Origin: Alteromonas halophila
GTDB taxonomy: Bacteria > Pseudomonadota > Gammaproteobacteria > Enterobacterales > Alteromonadaceae
Direction of reading: 5' to 3'
Assembly (NCBI RefSeq): GCF_014651815.1
Contig: NZ_BMXP01000010.1
Span: forward strand, 1 to 54,475
DNA length: 54,475 nt
Both the position numbers and the translations under genes were made by a program. Shown here piece by piece: positions 44,926-53,936 of the stretch (position 1 is its first letter; each line of letters begins with the position of its first letter). The notes beneath the pieces were generated by a model that had not been told where the DNA came from, did no database searches, and saw only the letters and a list, made by a program, of their open reading frames with translations.

Positions 44926-45678
44926 ATGACTGACGCTGTACTCGAATTCCCTCTGAAGGAAAAGGTTAGAAACTACCTGCGCGTGGAGCAGCTACTACGC
45001 TTAATGCGCAGCAGTGCCCGATCGCAGGATCCTCAGCTTCAGTTCGTTTTCTTTGAGCAGTTGTTTGTACTCCTCGACCTAGTGGAACGACTGGACCTGC
45101 GTACCGATATTTTAAAAGATCTGGATGTCCATGAAAAATCACTGGTGTACTGGTCACAACACCCAAAAATAGACAGCGATGCCCTCGATCAGGCGCTTAA
45201 ACACCTGTTAGCCGTGCGCGCCGATCTTAAGTCATCTACCCGTTTTGGGATTGATCTTAAGGACGATAAGTTTCTGTCCGGGATCCGCCAGCGCTTTGCC
45301 ATTCCGGGCGGCGCCTGTGCTTTTGATCTGCCAAACCTGCATTACTGGCTGAACCTGCCTGCAGATAAACGCCAGCACGATTTCGCTGGCTGGCTGAACA
45401 GCCTGAAACTGCTGGAAGATGCGGTATCGCTGAATATGTCCTTTATTCGTGAACGTGGCAGTTTTTCCAGAAAAACCGCAGAAAACGGGTTTTATCAGGG
45501 CGCAGCCGAAGACAAAAATGAATTAATTCGCATAAAATACCAGGGCGATAACAATATCTACCCAACCTTTAGCGGCAACAAGTACCGCTATGCCATTCGT
45601 TTTATGCGTTTTGTCAGTGACGGCGATCAGTCCTCAGCAACCGATGCTGATACACCTTTTTCTATGGCCGTCTGTTAG
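44926..45678 (+). CDS. zapD: Cell division protein ZapD
   Basis: An FtsZ-bundling protein (YacF), 250 residues from the ATG at 44926 ([24 protein letters not shown]); E. coli has 247. An AAAGGA site precedes this start, so the longer frame from 44869 is rejected. Typical segments are [37 protein letters not shown] and the C-terminal [10 protein letters not shown]. It is the only Zap gene seen in the window; zapA is missing from its usual site beside 6S RNA. Confidence 0.95.
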   Translation: MTDAVLEFPLKEKVRNYLRVEQLLRLMRSSARSQDPQLQFVFFEQLFVLLDLVERLDLRTDILKDLDVHEKSLVYWSQHPKIDSDALDQALKHLLAVRADLKSSTRFGIDLKDDKFLSGIRQRFAIPGGACAFDLPNLHYWLNLPADKRQHDFAGWLNSLKLLEDAVSLNMSFIRERGSFSRKTAENGFYQGAAEDKNELIRIKYQGDNNIYPTFSGNKYRYAIRFMRFVSDGDQSSATDADTPFSMAVC

Positions 45679-45688
45679 GGAGGATGTC

Positions 45689-45907
45689 ATGAATGTTAAA
45701 TGCCCGATTTGCGAAAAGCCGGTAACCTGGAGCGAAAAAAGTCCCTATCGCCCTTTTTGCTCAAAGCAGTGTCAGCTTATTGACCTTGGCGAATGGGCCA
45801 GTGAAGAACGCAGCATTGCCCAGAAAGCATCGCATCAGGCCGTACCGGATGAAGAAGACATCGAAGCCATGCTGGCAGAGCAGCAGGACAATTTTTTCAA
45901 ACATTAA
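45689..45907 (+). CDS. yacG: DNA gyrase inhibitor YacG
   Basis: A 72-residue zinc protein. The four cysteines are in CPIC and CSKQC, followed by [12 protein letters not shown], the family signature. An AGGGAGGA ribosome-binding site lies just before the ATG at 45689. E. coli YacG binds GyrB and inhibits gyrase. It follows zapD by ten bases and precedes an aspartoacylase by eight, so all three are probably co-transcribed. Confidence 0.95.
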   Translation: MNVKCPICEKPVTWSEKSPYRPFCSKQCQLIDLGEWASEERSIAQKASHQAVPDEEDIEAMLAEQQDNFFKH

Positions 45908-45915
45908 GGACTGGT

Positions 45916-46773
45916 ATGACACCCCATATTGCGCTGATTGGCGGTACGCACGGTAACGAGAGCAGTGGTATTCAGATAATTCGCAATTATCGCAGACTTG
46001 GCCTGCCGGATGCGGCACAGGGCCTGAATGTATCACTTCACCTGGCTAACCCCGCAGCCATTAATGCCAATGTCCGCTATGTTGAGGATGATCTTAACCG
46101 TCAGTTCACGCCCGCGCGGCTGCGCAGTAACGATGCCAGTCAGGAAGCTGTACTGGCCAGGCACCTGAACGAGACCCTGGGTCCGAAGGGTCACAGCGAC
46201 GTCGACCTGGTTATCGATATCCATAATACTACCAGCAACATGGGGGCAACCTTAATACTGCTGGATGACGACGCGTTTAATGTTCAGCTTGCCCGGTATG
46301 TTAAGCAACAGATGCCTCAGGCCAATATTCTGCTGGAGGATGAGAAGCCCTACAATGAACATGCTTACCTGTGCACCCTAGGTAAACGCGGCGTCATGGT
46401 GGAAGTGGGCGCACAGCCTCAGGGGGTATTGCGTGAGGATATTCTGCTGCAGGCACAAACCATGACCGAGATCATTCTGGCCTTCTGTGCCATGTCCGAT
46501 AAGCCCGACCTTCCGCCCTGTTCTGCCTTCCGGTTAGGTGAAAATGTCATGTACCCGCTTGATGATTTCGGGCTGCGCAGCGCAATGATTCATCACGAAT
46601 TACAGGACCGGGACTTTTTACCGCTGATGCCTGGCCAGCCTGTTTTCCGCAGCTTTGATGGTAAAGATATTACCTGGTGGGAAGATACTCCCACCTACCC
46701 GCACTTTATTAACGAAGCGGCGTATCACAAGCTTGATGTGGCCTTTGCCAGTGCCTCACAGATCACACTGTAA
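45916..46773 (+). CDS. Aspartoacylase (AstE/AspA family zinc deacylase)
   Basis: A 285-residue M14-like zinc hydrolase, predicted to release acetate from N-acetylaspartate or a similar N-acyl amino acid. The metal motif GGTHGNESSG (His and Glu) is at the N-terminus. The third ligand is the His of VIDIHNTTSNMG. LANPAAINANVRYVEDDLNRQF and the C-terminal GKDITWWEDTPTYPHFINEAAY match aspartoacylases better than succinylglutamate desuccinylase (AstE). It is eight bases after yacG. Why a deacylase travels with a gyrase inhibitor is unclear; co-location may be only transcriptional. A solute-binding protein relic follows on the other strand. Confidence 0.88.
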   Translation: MTPHIALIGGTHGNESSGIQIIRNYRRLGLPDAAQGLNVSLHLANPAAINANVRYVEDDLNRQFTPARLRSNDASQEAVLARHLNETLGPKGHSDVDLVIDIHNTTSNMGATLILLDDDAFNVQLARYVKQQMPQANILLEDEKPYNEHAYLCTLGKRGVMVEVGAQPQGVLREDILLQAQTMTEIILAFCAMSDKPDLPPCSAFRLGENVMYPLDDFGLRSAMIHHELQDRDFLPLMPGQPVFRSFDGKDITWWEDTPTYPHFINEAAYHKLDVAFASASQITL

Positions 46774-46798
46774 CCGGCGGCGCCAGAGAGCACCCAGA

Positions 46799-47093
46799 CT
46801 ACTGCCTGCGACGCAGCATTTGCTGGAAAAGTCCTGATGCCTTCATGCTGGCAATTTCTTTGTTGAAGTCACCTCGCAGATGGAACTCGGTCTCGTACCC
46901 CGGCGTTTTGCACACGTGTCGGATGATATCCACATCTATCCCGCCCCCCCCCCTGCTCCTCTTGATAAAACGCCCAGGGCGGACCTATATTTACCGGAAC
47001 CTGAAGGGTTTTGTTATTCGCCGCAACGTGACATGCGACCAATGTTAATAACAAAATCAGGACTCGCACTAATGCACTCCACACGATCTTTAC
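46799..47093 (-). pseudogene. Remnant of a family-3 solute-binding protein gene
   Basis: From a GTG at 47093 the frame reads a signal peptide (VLILLLTLVACHVAA), then VPVNIGPPWAFYQEEQG. At a run of ten C on the plus strand (46944-46953; G on the coding strand) the phase breaks. With one G fewer the reading continues GIDVDIIRHVCKTPGYETEF, then DFNKEIASMKASGLFQQMLRRRQ and a stop at 46799. The first part resembles the mature N-terminus of amino-acid-type periplasmic binding proteins and the last part their C-terminus. About 150 residues of the middle are missing. It is therefore decayed by an internal deletion plus a frameshift. The surrounding 47094-47261 has no other gene. Confidence 0.7.
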
Positions 47094-47261
47094 GCGACCA
47101 GTATTTACCACTGCCCAGAGTGTAGTGCAAGTCATCATGCCAGTGATAGTGCCCGCCCCCGTGCCAGAGAGTTGCCTGAGAATTACCGGCTGTGCAGGGA
47201 AACAGCTTCGTAAGGTACTTACGGCATCACAGGAACAAACTTCCTGAGTACGTCGCCGACA

Positions 47262-48071
47262 CTACCGGTCTTGCCGCACCTTAAATTCCGGGCTCAGGCG
47301 TTTACGCATAAGGTGCAGATAAAGGGCTGGAAACAGGCGGTACAGCAAGCTGGATAAAAAAGTAAAGCGGTCTGGAAACACCCTCGCTTTTCGCGCATTC
47401 AGGGCACTGATAACCCGACTTGCCATCCAGTGGCTGCTACGCATTCTTCCCACCATTGAACGCGTACCAGTGGCATTGCCGCCACGTCCGTCCAGCGCAT
47501 TTTTGTCAATGGGCGTGTCTAAGAAGCTGGGGTAAACCATCAGAATGTGGATGTCACTACCTGCCAGCTCTGCCCGCAAGGTTTCGAAGTACTGATGCAG
47601 TGCCGACTTAGCCGCGCAGTAGCCCGCGCGGCCCAATACCGGCATCCACCCAGCCATAGAGCCAATATTGACAATGCTGGCCTGCTCGCTGAGTTGTGGC
47701 AGCAGGCCCTGAGTGAGCTGAACGGGCCCAAGAAAGTCCACGTCCATGACCTTGCGAATAACGTCAGTCTGCGTGTTTGTGGCCAGTGAACGATGCGTGA
47801 TCCCGGCGTTATTGATGAGCACATCAATCGGTAGCATCATGTCCTTAACCTCGCTGATCAACCGGGTTATATCCACAGGATTACTCAGGTCGCACTGCAG
47901 ATAAGTGACGTCCCCGACGTCGCCGGTTTGTTTTCGCAGCAACCTGATATCAAGGTCGAGCAGCAACAGATGATAGTTTTCTGCAAGCTGACGGGCTATT
48001 TCCAGGCCCAGCCCTGAGGCTGCCCCGGTAATCAGGGCAGTTGGCTTATCTTTGTTTCCTTGCCCGGTCAT
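47262..48071 (-). CDS. Short-chain dehydrogenase/reductase (classical SDR)
   Basis: A 269-residue classical SDR. The cofactor motif is TGAASGLG near the N-terminus; the NNAG motif and the catalytic Ser and YCAAK (Tyr-x3-Lys) are intact. The C-terminal part (KARVFPDRFTFLSSLLYRLFPALYLHLMRKRL) is hydrophobic and basic and may associate with the membrane. It is last in the four-gene operon and overlaps the epimerase-like gene by four bases (ATGA). SDRs of similar type accompany FMO genes in other bacteria; the substrate is unknown. Confidence 0.88.
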   Translation of the reverse strand: MTGQGNKDKPTALITGAASGLGLEIARQLAENYHLLLLDLDIRLLRKQTGDVGDVTYLQCDLSNPVDITRLISEVKDMMLPIDVLINNAGITHRSLATNTQTDVIRKVMDVDFLGPVQLTQGLLPQLSEQASIVNIGSMAGWMPVLGRAGYCAAKSALHQYFETLRAELAGSDIHILMVYPSFLDTPIDKNALDGRGGNATGTRSMVGRMRSSHWMASRVISALNARKARVFPDRFTFLSSLLYRLFPALYLHLMRKRLSPEFKVRQDR

Positions 48072-49003
48072 TCGTCAGCCCTGCCACGAGTATTTGCATA
48101 AAACGCAAACACTTCCCGGGATGTCTTGCGGGGGATGTAACCGAACTCCTGTTTAAGCGCCGCATTGCTTAACACCGGGCGGTAACGCAGAAAATCCAGT
48201 TGCCGGGCACTGTATTGTGTCAGGTTGAGTGCGTGCCCTACCGACAATGCCCCGCTAAGCAACCAGGCTGGCAGCGTCAGCAAGGGCTTGCCGAGCACCT
48301 CGGCAATTTCAGTGATAGGCATCGCCCCGTCTCCGGCCAGATTAAACCTTCCTGTTTTACTTTCCGTCACGCCTTTCACAATAATACTGACCACATCCTC
48401 ATCCCAGATAAAGATAAACGGCGACGCTGAGCCTTTAATTGCCAGAAGTCGTTTTTTTTCAAACAAATCGGTTATCGGATTTTTGGTTGTCGTGCCAAGC
48501 ACCGTGCCCGGTCGCAGGACCAGCTGCCTGAGCTGGGGATATTGCGTCGCGTAGTCTGCCAGCATTTCCTCCACCAGGCGTTTATGATGGCTGTAGGCAA
48601 AATCTTCGTTACCCCGTAGCGGTGCAGACTCTGACAGCCAGGCCGGGTTATCCGCGTGGTAACCATATGCTGCGCCACTGCTGGTCACCGTTATATGCGA
48701 AACGTTATTACGCAGACACGCATCCAGCACATTTTTTGTTCCGTTAACATCAATGTCATAGTCACGTGCACGGTCGCCGCTTGCCTGCAGCACACTGGCC
48801 AGATGGACGACATGGGTTATCTGGTGCTCAGCAATTACATCGCTTAGCGCAGGATCGCGGATATCTAACGGGTAATAATGACAGGACTGCCGCTCAGGCG
48901 CTTTCAGATCAATGCCAACCACCTTGTCCGCGGCATCCAGCTGCCTGATGAGCCGTCGACCGATATAGCCTTCACAGCCGGTGACCAGAATATTAAGACT
49001 CAT
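48068..49003 (-). CDS. NAD-dependent epimerase/dehydratase family protein (extended SDR)
   Basis: From the ATG at 49003 (MSLNILVTGCEGYIG) the product has 311 residues. The Rossmann motif is TGCEGYIGRRL and the catalytic YSHHK follows. The middle part (LRPGTVLGTTTKNPITDLFEKKRL) is typical of extended SDRs of the SDR-e type. The longer frame (to 49069) overlaps the transporter gene and is rejected. It overlaps the transporter stop by 11 bases. It could be a 3-beta-hydroxysteroid-dehydrogenase-like, nucleotide-sugar or ketone reductase enzyme; the neighbours favour a hydrophobic small molecule over a nucleotide sugar. Confidence 0.86.
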   Translation of the reverse strand: MSLNILVTGCEGYIGRRLIRQLDAADKVVGIDLKAPERQSCHYYPLDIRDPALSDVIAEHQITHVVHLASVLQASGDRARDYDIDVNGTKNVLDACLRNNVSHITVTSSGAAYGYHADNPAWLSESAPLRGNEDFAYSHHKRLVEEMLADYATQYPQLRQLVLRPGTVLGTTTKNPITDLFEKKRLLAIKGSASPFIFIWDEDVVSIIVKGVTESKTGRFNLAGDGAMPITEIAEVLGKPLLTLPAWLLSGALSVGHALNLTQYSARQLDFLRYRPVLSNAALKQEFGYIPRKTSREVFAFYANTRGRADE

Positions 49004-49907
49004 AGATACGCTGCCTGATTGATGGGTTTCGGAGTCCGCGGCGGCGATCCAGACATTGCCACACACCACTTAACGCCAGTCCGGATATGAGATGCCAGAT
49101 CCCCCACGCCGCGGCAATGATCGCCATACCAGAGAGATTGGAGAAAACCGTAAAAATAATCCCCAGACCCAGACCGGAGTTCTGCAGCCCCACTTCCAGA
49201 GTGATGGCTCGCCGGTCAGGCCGACTGACCCGACAAAGCCGTGCCATGCCCCAGCCTATAGCAAGGGCCAGTGCGTTATGTCCAACTACGGCGAGAAGGA
49301 ATACACTGGCACCACCAATAAAGCGCTGCCAGTTCAATACAAGCGCTACCGCCACAAAGCCTAACAGGGTACACAGCGAGATCACTCTGAAAAAGGGCTC
49401 GCTGCGGCGCGCAAATCGCGGATAGTGGTGCGCACACATCAGCCCCAGAGTCAGCGGCAATGCCAGCACCAGTGCGACAATCAGCAGCATATCTGCCGGT
49501 GATACAGCAATGGAACTTAACAGGGCATTGGTACGCGGATTCAGCGCCCCGTACAGCATAAAATTAAACGGGGTAAGTATGCTGGCCATCAGGCTGGCTA
49601 TACCGGTCATACTCACCGACAGCGCGGTATTGCCGCGCGACAGGTAGGTCATCAGGTTTGAAAAACTGCCCCCCGGACAGCAACTGACTAACAACAGTCC
49701 CAGCGCCACTTCGCCTGGCATGGGTATCAGATAAATCAACAGGCTGGTGATGCCAGGGAGTAAAATAAACTGGGCAGACAGACCGGCGACAGGCCCTCTT
49801 GGCGCTTGCGCCACGCGTTTAAAGTCAGCCGGTGTTAAGCTCAGCGCGATCCCAAACATCATCATCGCCAGGATCCCATTAAGCACGGCCAGTGTGCCCG
49901 CCGACAT
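48993..49907 (-). CDS. BASS-family (bile acid:sodium symporter-like) transporter
   Basis: A 304-residue membrane protein with about ten helices. The paired family motifs are CCPGGSFSN and EVGLQNSGLG, which form the sodium-binding crossover of this fold. It is translated directly after the FMO gene (one-base overlap of stop and start). BASS proteins import organic anions such as bile acids, pantoate or pyruvate. In this operon it would import the substrate of the FMO or export a product; this is inference from context. Confidence 0.88.
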   Translation of the reverse strand: MSAGTLAVLNGILAMMMFGIALSLTPADFKRVAQAPRGPVAGLSAQFILLPGITSLLIYLIPMPGEVALGLLLVSCCPGGSFSNLMTYLSRGNTALSVSMTGIASLMASILTPFNFMLYGALNPRTNALLSSIAVSPADMLLIVALVLALPLTLGLMCAHHYPRFARRSEPFFRVISLCTLLGFVAVALVLNWQRFIGGASVFLLAVVGHNALALAIGWGMARLCRVSRPDRRAITLEVGLQNSGLGLGIIFTVFSNLSGMAIIAAAWGIWHLISGLALSGVWQCLDRRRGLRNPSIRQRIYES

Positions 49908-51202
49908 CAGCGCTCTGCCCCCAGTGCAGCCATTTCCTGTGACAGCGTGTGCAGGTAATCGGCTTTGTGCACATAGTACGCCATCCGCTCAACCTCCAGA
50001 TAACGCATACCGCCATCAATCCGCTGGCCGGCTTTTGCTTTGACCCTGTCGAAGAAGCGTGCCGCTGCATCGGGATTGTCCTGCTGCAGCCGAATCACTT
50101 TTGCCACCAGCTTGGCCTGCTCATCCCGGCCCTGCCAGCCAAGACCCGCCGCTTCCACCATTCCCATTACGAACAGACTAGGGTGAAGCGGATTAAACAT
50201 GTTGAGATACAGTTGCGGAGCATCGCCGTGCCAGTTCAGGTGCTGCTTACTGATAAACGGATAGTGCAGTTTGTAACCGGTGGCCTGCAAAATAAGATCG
50301 TACGCGCCATGTTCTCCATCGCTAAACTGCGCGCCATCTGCGGTCAGCTTCGAGACCGAAGGACGTACCCGGATATCTCCGTGACCAATGTGATGTAAAA
50401 ATAATGAGTTAATCACCGGATGGGATTCGTACATTTTGTAGTCGGGATCAGGCAGTCCATACTGACTGGGTTTGCCAGATATCAGCCTGACCAGAAGCCC
50501 ATCCAGTCTCTGTTTCAGCGCATTGGGAAGACGAATTTTGCCGCCCAGCGTATCCGTCGGGCGTCCCGCTACGAATTTAGGCAGGAAATAATACCCTCTT
50601 CGTACCACCATATCGACCTGACTGGCGCGATGCACCGCATCCACAGCAATATCACAGCCGCTGTTGCCACACCCCACAATCAGCACACGTTTACCGGCAA
50701 ACACATCAGCACTGGTGTAATCGCAGCTATGCATATGTTCGCCAGTAAAAGCGCCGTCAAACTGCACTTTATTGGGCTCGTGCAGCGTGCCATTGGCCAG
50801 CAATACCCCCTGGGCAATCAGTTCGTGTTCTTTGTTATCACTCCGATAGCGGATCCGCCAGTTATTCCCCTGAGGTTCAATCTGCTCAACCCAGCAGTTA
50901 AACTGGTAATGCCGGTATAAGTCGAAGTGACGGGCATACGCCTGAAAATACCGCTTCAACTGATCATGCTTTGGGTACGTGGCGACGTCATCGTCCATTG
51001 GAAAATCATTAAACTCGGTCATACGCTTAGACGAAATCAGATGCGCAGAGTCATACATGGTACTCGTCGGGCTGTCTATGTCCCACAGGCCACCCACATC
51101 ATGGTGTGCTTCCAGCCCAATGACATTGATGCCCTGCTCGGCCAGTCTGCGGACCGTGCATAATCCCATTGGTCCGGCCCCAATCACTACATACAAAGAC
51201 AT
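49907..51202 (-). CDS. Flavin-containing monooxygenase (FMO family)
   Basis: A 431-residue class B flavoprotein monooxygenase. The FAD motif is GAGPMG (residues 8-13), the FMO identity motif FxGxxxHxxxY is at 152-162 (FTGEHMHSCDY) and the NADPH motif is GCGNSG (177-182). The ATGY segment (LQATGYKLHYPF) is present. It could be an N- or S-oxygenase or a Baeyer-Villiger type enzyme; the identity motif fits FMO more than the classical BVMO fingerprint. It is first in FMO-BASS-SDR-SDR and diverges from an AraC regulator, an order that recalls the virS-mymA locus of Mycobacterium tuberculosis. Confidence 0.92.
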   Translation of the reverse strand: MSLYVVIGAGPMGLCTVRRLAEQGINVIGLEAHHDVGGLWDIDSPTSTMYDSAHLISSKRMTEFNDFPMDDDVATYPKHDQLKRYFQAYARHFDLYRHYQFNCWVEQIEPQGNNWRIRYRSDNKEHELIAQGVLLANGTLHEPNKVQFDGAFTGEHMHSCDYTSADVFAGKRVLIVGCGNSGCDIAVDAVHRASQVDMVVRRGYYFLPKFVAGRPTDTLGGKIRLPNALKQRLDGLLVRLISGKPSQYGLPDPDYKMYESHPVINSLFLHHIGHGDIRVRPSVSKLTADGAQFSDGEHGAYDLILQATGYKLHYPFISKQHLNWHGDAPQLYLNMFNPLHPSLFVMGMVEAAGLGWQGRDEQAKLVAKVIRLQQDNPDAAARFFDRVKAKAGQRIDGGMRYLEVERMAYYVHKADYLHTLSQEMAALGAER

Positions 51203-51268
51203 AGTCGTCTCTCATCACTCGACATGCAAAAAGATTAACAAAACATTTACAGCACATCTCTGCTTTGT

Positions 51269-51297
51269 CGGGACATTGACTGGTTAATACGGGACAT
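51269..51297. promoter_or_regulatory. Direct repeat, candidate AraC operator of the FMO operon
   Basis: CGGGACAT occurs at 51269-51276 and 51290-51297, exactly 21 bases apart (two helical turns); both copies are followed by two bases and AC. They lie in the 175-base region between the divergent FMO and AraC genes. Such direct half-sites spaced by about two turns are characteristic of AraC-family binding. Confidence 0.55.
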
Positions 51298-51377
51298 AAA
51301 CAGCGTTTCCGGTTACGCTGGGAGCAATTCTACTTACAGCGTATGGGCCACCCGCCCATCAATCAGAGGACAAACCG

Positions 51378-52370
51378 GTGACTGCGAGCGTAACGCACAG
51401 CTATACCAACGCGATATTACACTATCTCTCTGTGCACAATATCCCGCTTGATTCTGACTTACGTTATGACATCGACAGCTATAACGATGCAGATCGTTTA
51501 CCCATGGCGCTTCAGGATGCGCTCTGGCAATTCCTCGACCATCTCGGCCAACCAGCCATCGGTCTGGATATAGGTATGGAAATGCTACCGCAAAATTTCG
51601 ATACCATGGGCTTTTTACTGCTAACCAGCCCATCGTTAAGTGTGGCGGTGGAGAGCCTGCTGAATTATTCCCCTCTTATTGGCGAAGGCGGCACCTTCAC
51701 CCGCACACACACAGCGCGCGGCTGGCAACTGTGTTATGAGCCTCAGTTTACTGTCGCTGTTCCACTAAGAATTGAGGCCATTTTTGCGTCGATCGCCAGT
51801 GGCACCCGCTGGGTAGCAGGCAAAAATATAACGCCTGTCAGCGTGCACTTTCGGCATAGGCAGCAAGCTGAGCGCACGCGATACCGGCAGGTATTCGGCA
51901 GCGCAGCGTTACAATTTGAGAGCCACAGTAATGCGATTGTTTACGCAGACAGTGACTGGCACTTCAAGCAACGCGATGTAAACCCTGCAGTTCAGGCGCA
52001 AATGCTGGCGCTGGCCAGACAACAACTGGCGCAACTTAAACCTACGACATTTTCAGAACAGGTAAGCGCACTGTTGACTACCCAGCCCTGGCTCAGCAGA
52101 GCACAGGTAGCGGCCAGCCTGGCAATGAGTGAGCGCACACTGACAAGACGCTTGTCCAGTCAGGGCATGAGCTTCCAGACACTGGTCAATACGATTCGTA
52201 AACAGTATGCCCTGGAACATATCTGTCAGGCGAATGTGACCCAGGCCAGCCTGGCGGAGCACCTTGGCTACAGTGATGAACAGGCATTCGCTAAAGCGTT
52301 TCGTCGCTGGACCGGACTGGGTTTCAAAGCCTACCAGCGTAAACACTGTGGGTCATACACTCAGCCATGA
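51378..52370 (+). CDS. AraC-family regulator (Arabinose_bd-type sensor, VirS/OruR-like)
   Basis: A 330-residue regulator. The N-terminal part (about 20-200) is an Arabinose_bd-type sensor domain with FLDHLGQPAIGLDIGMEM and TMGFLLLTSPSLSVAVESLLNYSPL. The C-terminal HTH_18 domain has AQVAASLAMSERTLTRRLSSQGMSFQTLVNTIR and LAEHLGYSDEQAFAKAFRRWTG. It begins with GTG at 51378, seven bases after AGAGGA. It diverges from the FMO operon, which it presumably activates. This is the same family as VirS, the AraC regulator divergent from the mymA FMO operon. Confidence 0.9.
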   Translation: MTASVTHSYTNAILHYLSVHNIPLDSDLRYDIDSYNDADRLPMALQDALWQFLDHLGQPAIGLDIGMEMLPQNFDTMGFLLLTSPSLSVAVESLLNYSPLIGEGGTFTRTHTARGWQLCYEPQFTVAVPLRIEAIFASIASGTRWVAGKNITPVSVHFRHRQQAERTRYRQVFGSAALQFESHSNAIVYADSDWHFKQRDVNPAVQAQMLALARQQLAQLKPTTFSEQVSALLTTQPWLSRAQVAASLAMSERTLTRRLSSQGMSFQTLVNTIRKQYALEHICQANVTQASLAEHLGYSDEQAFAKAFRRWTGLGFKAYQRKHCGSYTQP

Positions 52371-52523
52371 TAACGGGCACTTTGCACCGCACACACGAGC
52401 ACTATTTACGCAGGACAAGGCGCTGCTGGCAAAAAGTGAATAAAACAGGCGGACTGGCCGTATCAGAATCAGCGACTAACAGTTTTACATGCTTTTGAAG
52501 GCACACATCAGGGAATAACACGG

Positions 52524-53840
52524 ATGCAGCAACGTATTTTACCTTTTTTAACGTTCAACTTTCGGAATATCTGGGAGAAGGTAAGCACCAGCTACTGGTT
52601 TATTCCGGTATGCATGATGATTGGCGCGTTTCTCATCTGGATAATCTGCTACACCCTTATACAACGCGCCACACTGCCCGACTGGATGCTGACTGTATTC
52701 CCTCTGGTTTCTATGGCTGGCGCACAACAGGTATTATCCACCATCGCCACCTCTATCATTACTGCAACCAGTATTGCATTCTCTATGACTGTGGTGGCGT
52801 TAACCCTTGCCTCGTCGCAGTTCGGTCCCAGGTTACTGCGCACATTCATGCTTGATAAAGCCACGCAGTGTGTACTGGGTCTGCTGGTATCGAGCTTCAT
52901 TTTTAGCCTGATTACCCTGCATCATCTGGACAGCGTAGCTGACAATAAGAGTGCGCTTGCCATGCTCTGTGGCATGACGGTGTGTTTAGCCATTGCTGAC
53001 ACTTTTGCGATTATTTACTTCATCCACCATATTGGACGCTTTATTCAGGCTGACGAAGTCATATACCGGTGTTATCAGGAACTCATCAGTAACCTTGACG
53101 GGCTGCTGCCGACCTATGATGTCTCTGACAAGGCACGGCCGATAGCCGCAAAGTTGCTGCCACCGGCCGCGCATTCAGTAGCCATAACTACCCGCGAAGC
53201 TGGCTATGTACAGACCGTAAATTACACCCTGTTACTTCACTGTGAAAGGAACGGGATTGAAGGTATCGACGTCCACGCGCGCTCTGGAGACTATGTTTTC
53301 CCTGGTGCGGTAGTGCTAACGGTACACTGCCGTCAGACGATGTCTGCGGATGAGTTACACGGCTTGCTCGACGCAGTAACGCTGGGGTCAAAGCGTACAC
53401 CTGTGCAGGACCCGGAGTTTGCCATAGGCCAACTGGTGGAACTCGCACTCAGAGCATTATCGCCGGGAATAAACGATCCCGTCACGGCCATCTCCTGTCT
53501 GGACAGGCTCACAACCTGCTGCATTTATATGTCGCAAAAGGAATTTCCAGCAGCCTCAGTGGTAAATAAAAGTACCGGGATGTGGCTCAGACGCAGAACG
53601 TTTTCACTAACGGGCATTCTTGACAAAGCATTCAACCAAATTCGTCACGATGGCAAAGATCACCTCGACATCGCGCTTCATATTCTGTTTTGTCTGAGCG
53701 TTCTGCAAAAGCACCTGCCGCATTCCATGCAGGCAACGCTGTCTGCACAGGCCCGGGCAACCTACGAGCTTGCACTTGCTTCACCGCTGAGCGATCCGGA
53801 CCGGAATACGCTCAAAACGGCATTTATGGAATTACAATAG
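52524..53840 (+). CDS. DUF2254 predicted membrane protein
   Basis: A 438-residue protein with about four N-terminal transmembrane helices (FIPVCMMIGAFLIWIICYTLI; LSTIATSIITATSIAFSMTVVALTLAS; FSLITLHH region; MLCGMTVCLAIADTFAIIYF) and a soluble C-terminal half. Signature segments are SSQFGPRLLRTFMLD and LRALSPGINDPVTAISCLDRL. These match DUF2254, whose function is unknown. It appears monocistronic, 153 bases after the AraC gene on the same strand. A partial secreted-protein gene follows 97 bases later. Confidence 0.9.
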   Translation: MQQRILPFLTFNFRNIWEKVSTSYWFIPVCMMIGAFLIWIICYTLIQRATLPDWMLTVFPLVSMAGAQQVLSTIATSIITATSIAFSMTVVALTLASSQFGPRLLRTFMLDKATQCVLGLLVSSFIFSLITLHHLDSVADNKSALAMLCGMTVCLAIADTFAIIYFIHHIGRFIQADEVIYRCYQELISNLDGLLPTYDVSDKARPIAAKLLPPAAHSVAITTREAGYVQTVNYTLLLHCERNGIEGIDVHARSGDYVFPGAVVLTVHCRQTMSADELHGLLDAVTLGSKRTPVQDPEFAIGQLVELALRALSPGINDPVTAISCLDRLTTCCIYMSQKEFPAASVVNKSTGMWLRRRTFSLTGILDKAFNQIRHDGKDHLDIALHILFCLSVLQKHLPHSMQATLSAQARATYELALASPLSDPDRNTLKTAFMELQ

Positions 53841-53936
53841 CCGCCACTCAGACAATTTAGAAATTACCTTGACCCGCCTGACCCAGGCCGGTCAGGATAG
53901 AGCTGGCGACGGATTTTTAACGGGAGATTTACTCAG

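Noticed and set aside
46944..46953. Ten-base C/G tract as a phase-variation switch
   Set aside because: The gene it lies in is missing its middle portion, so switching the tract would not restore a working protein.
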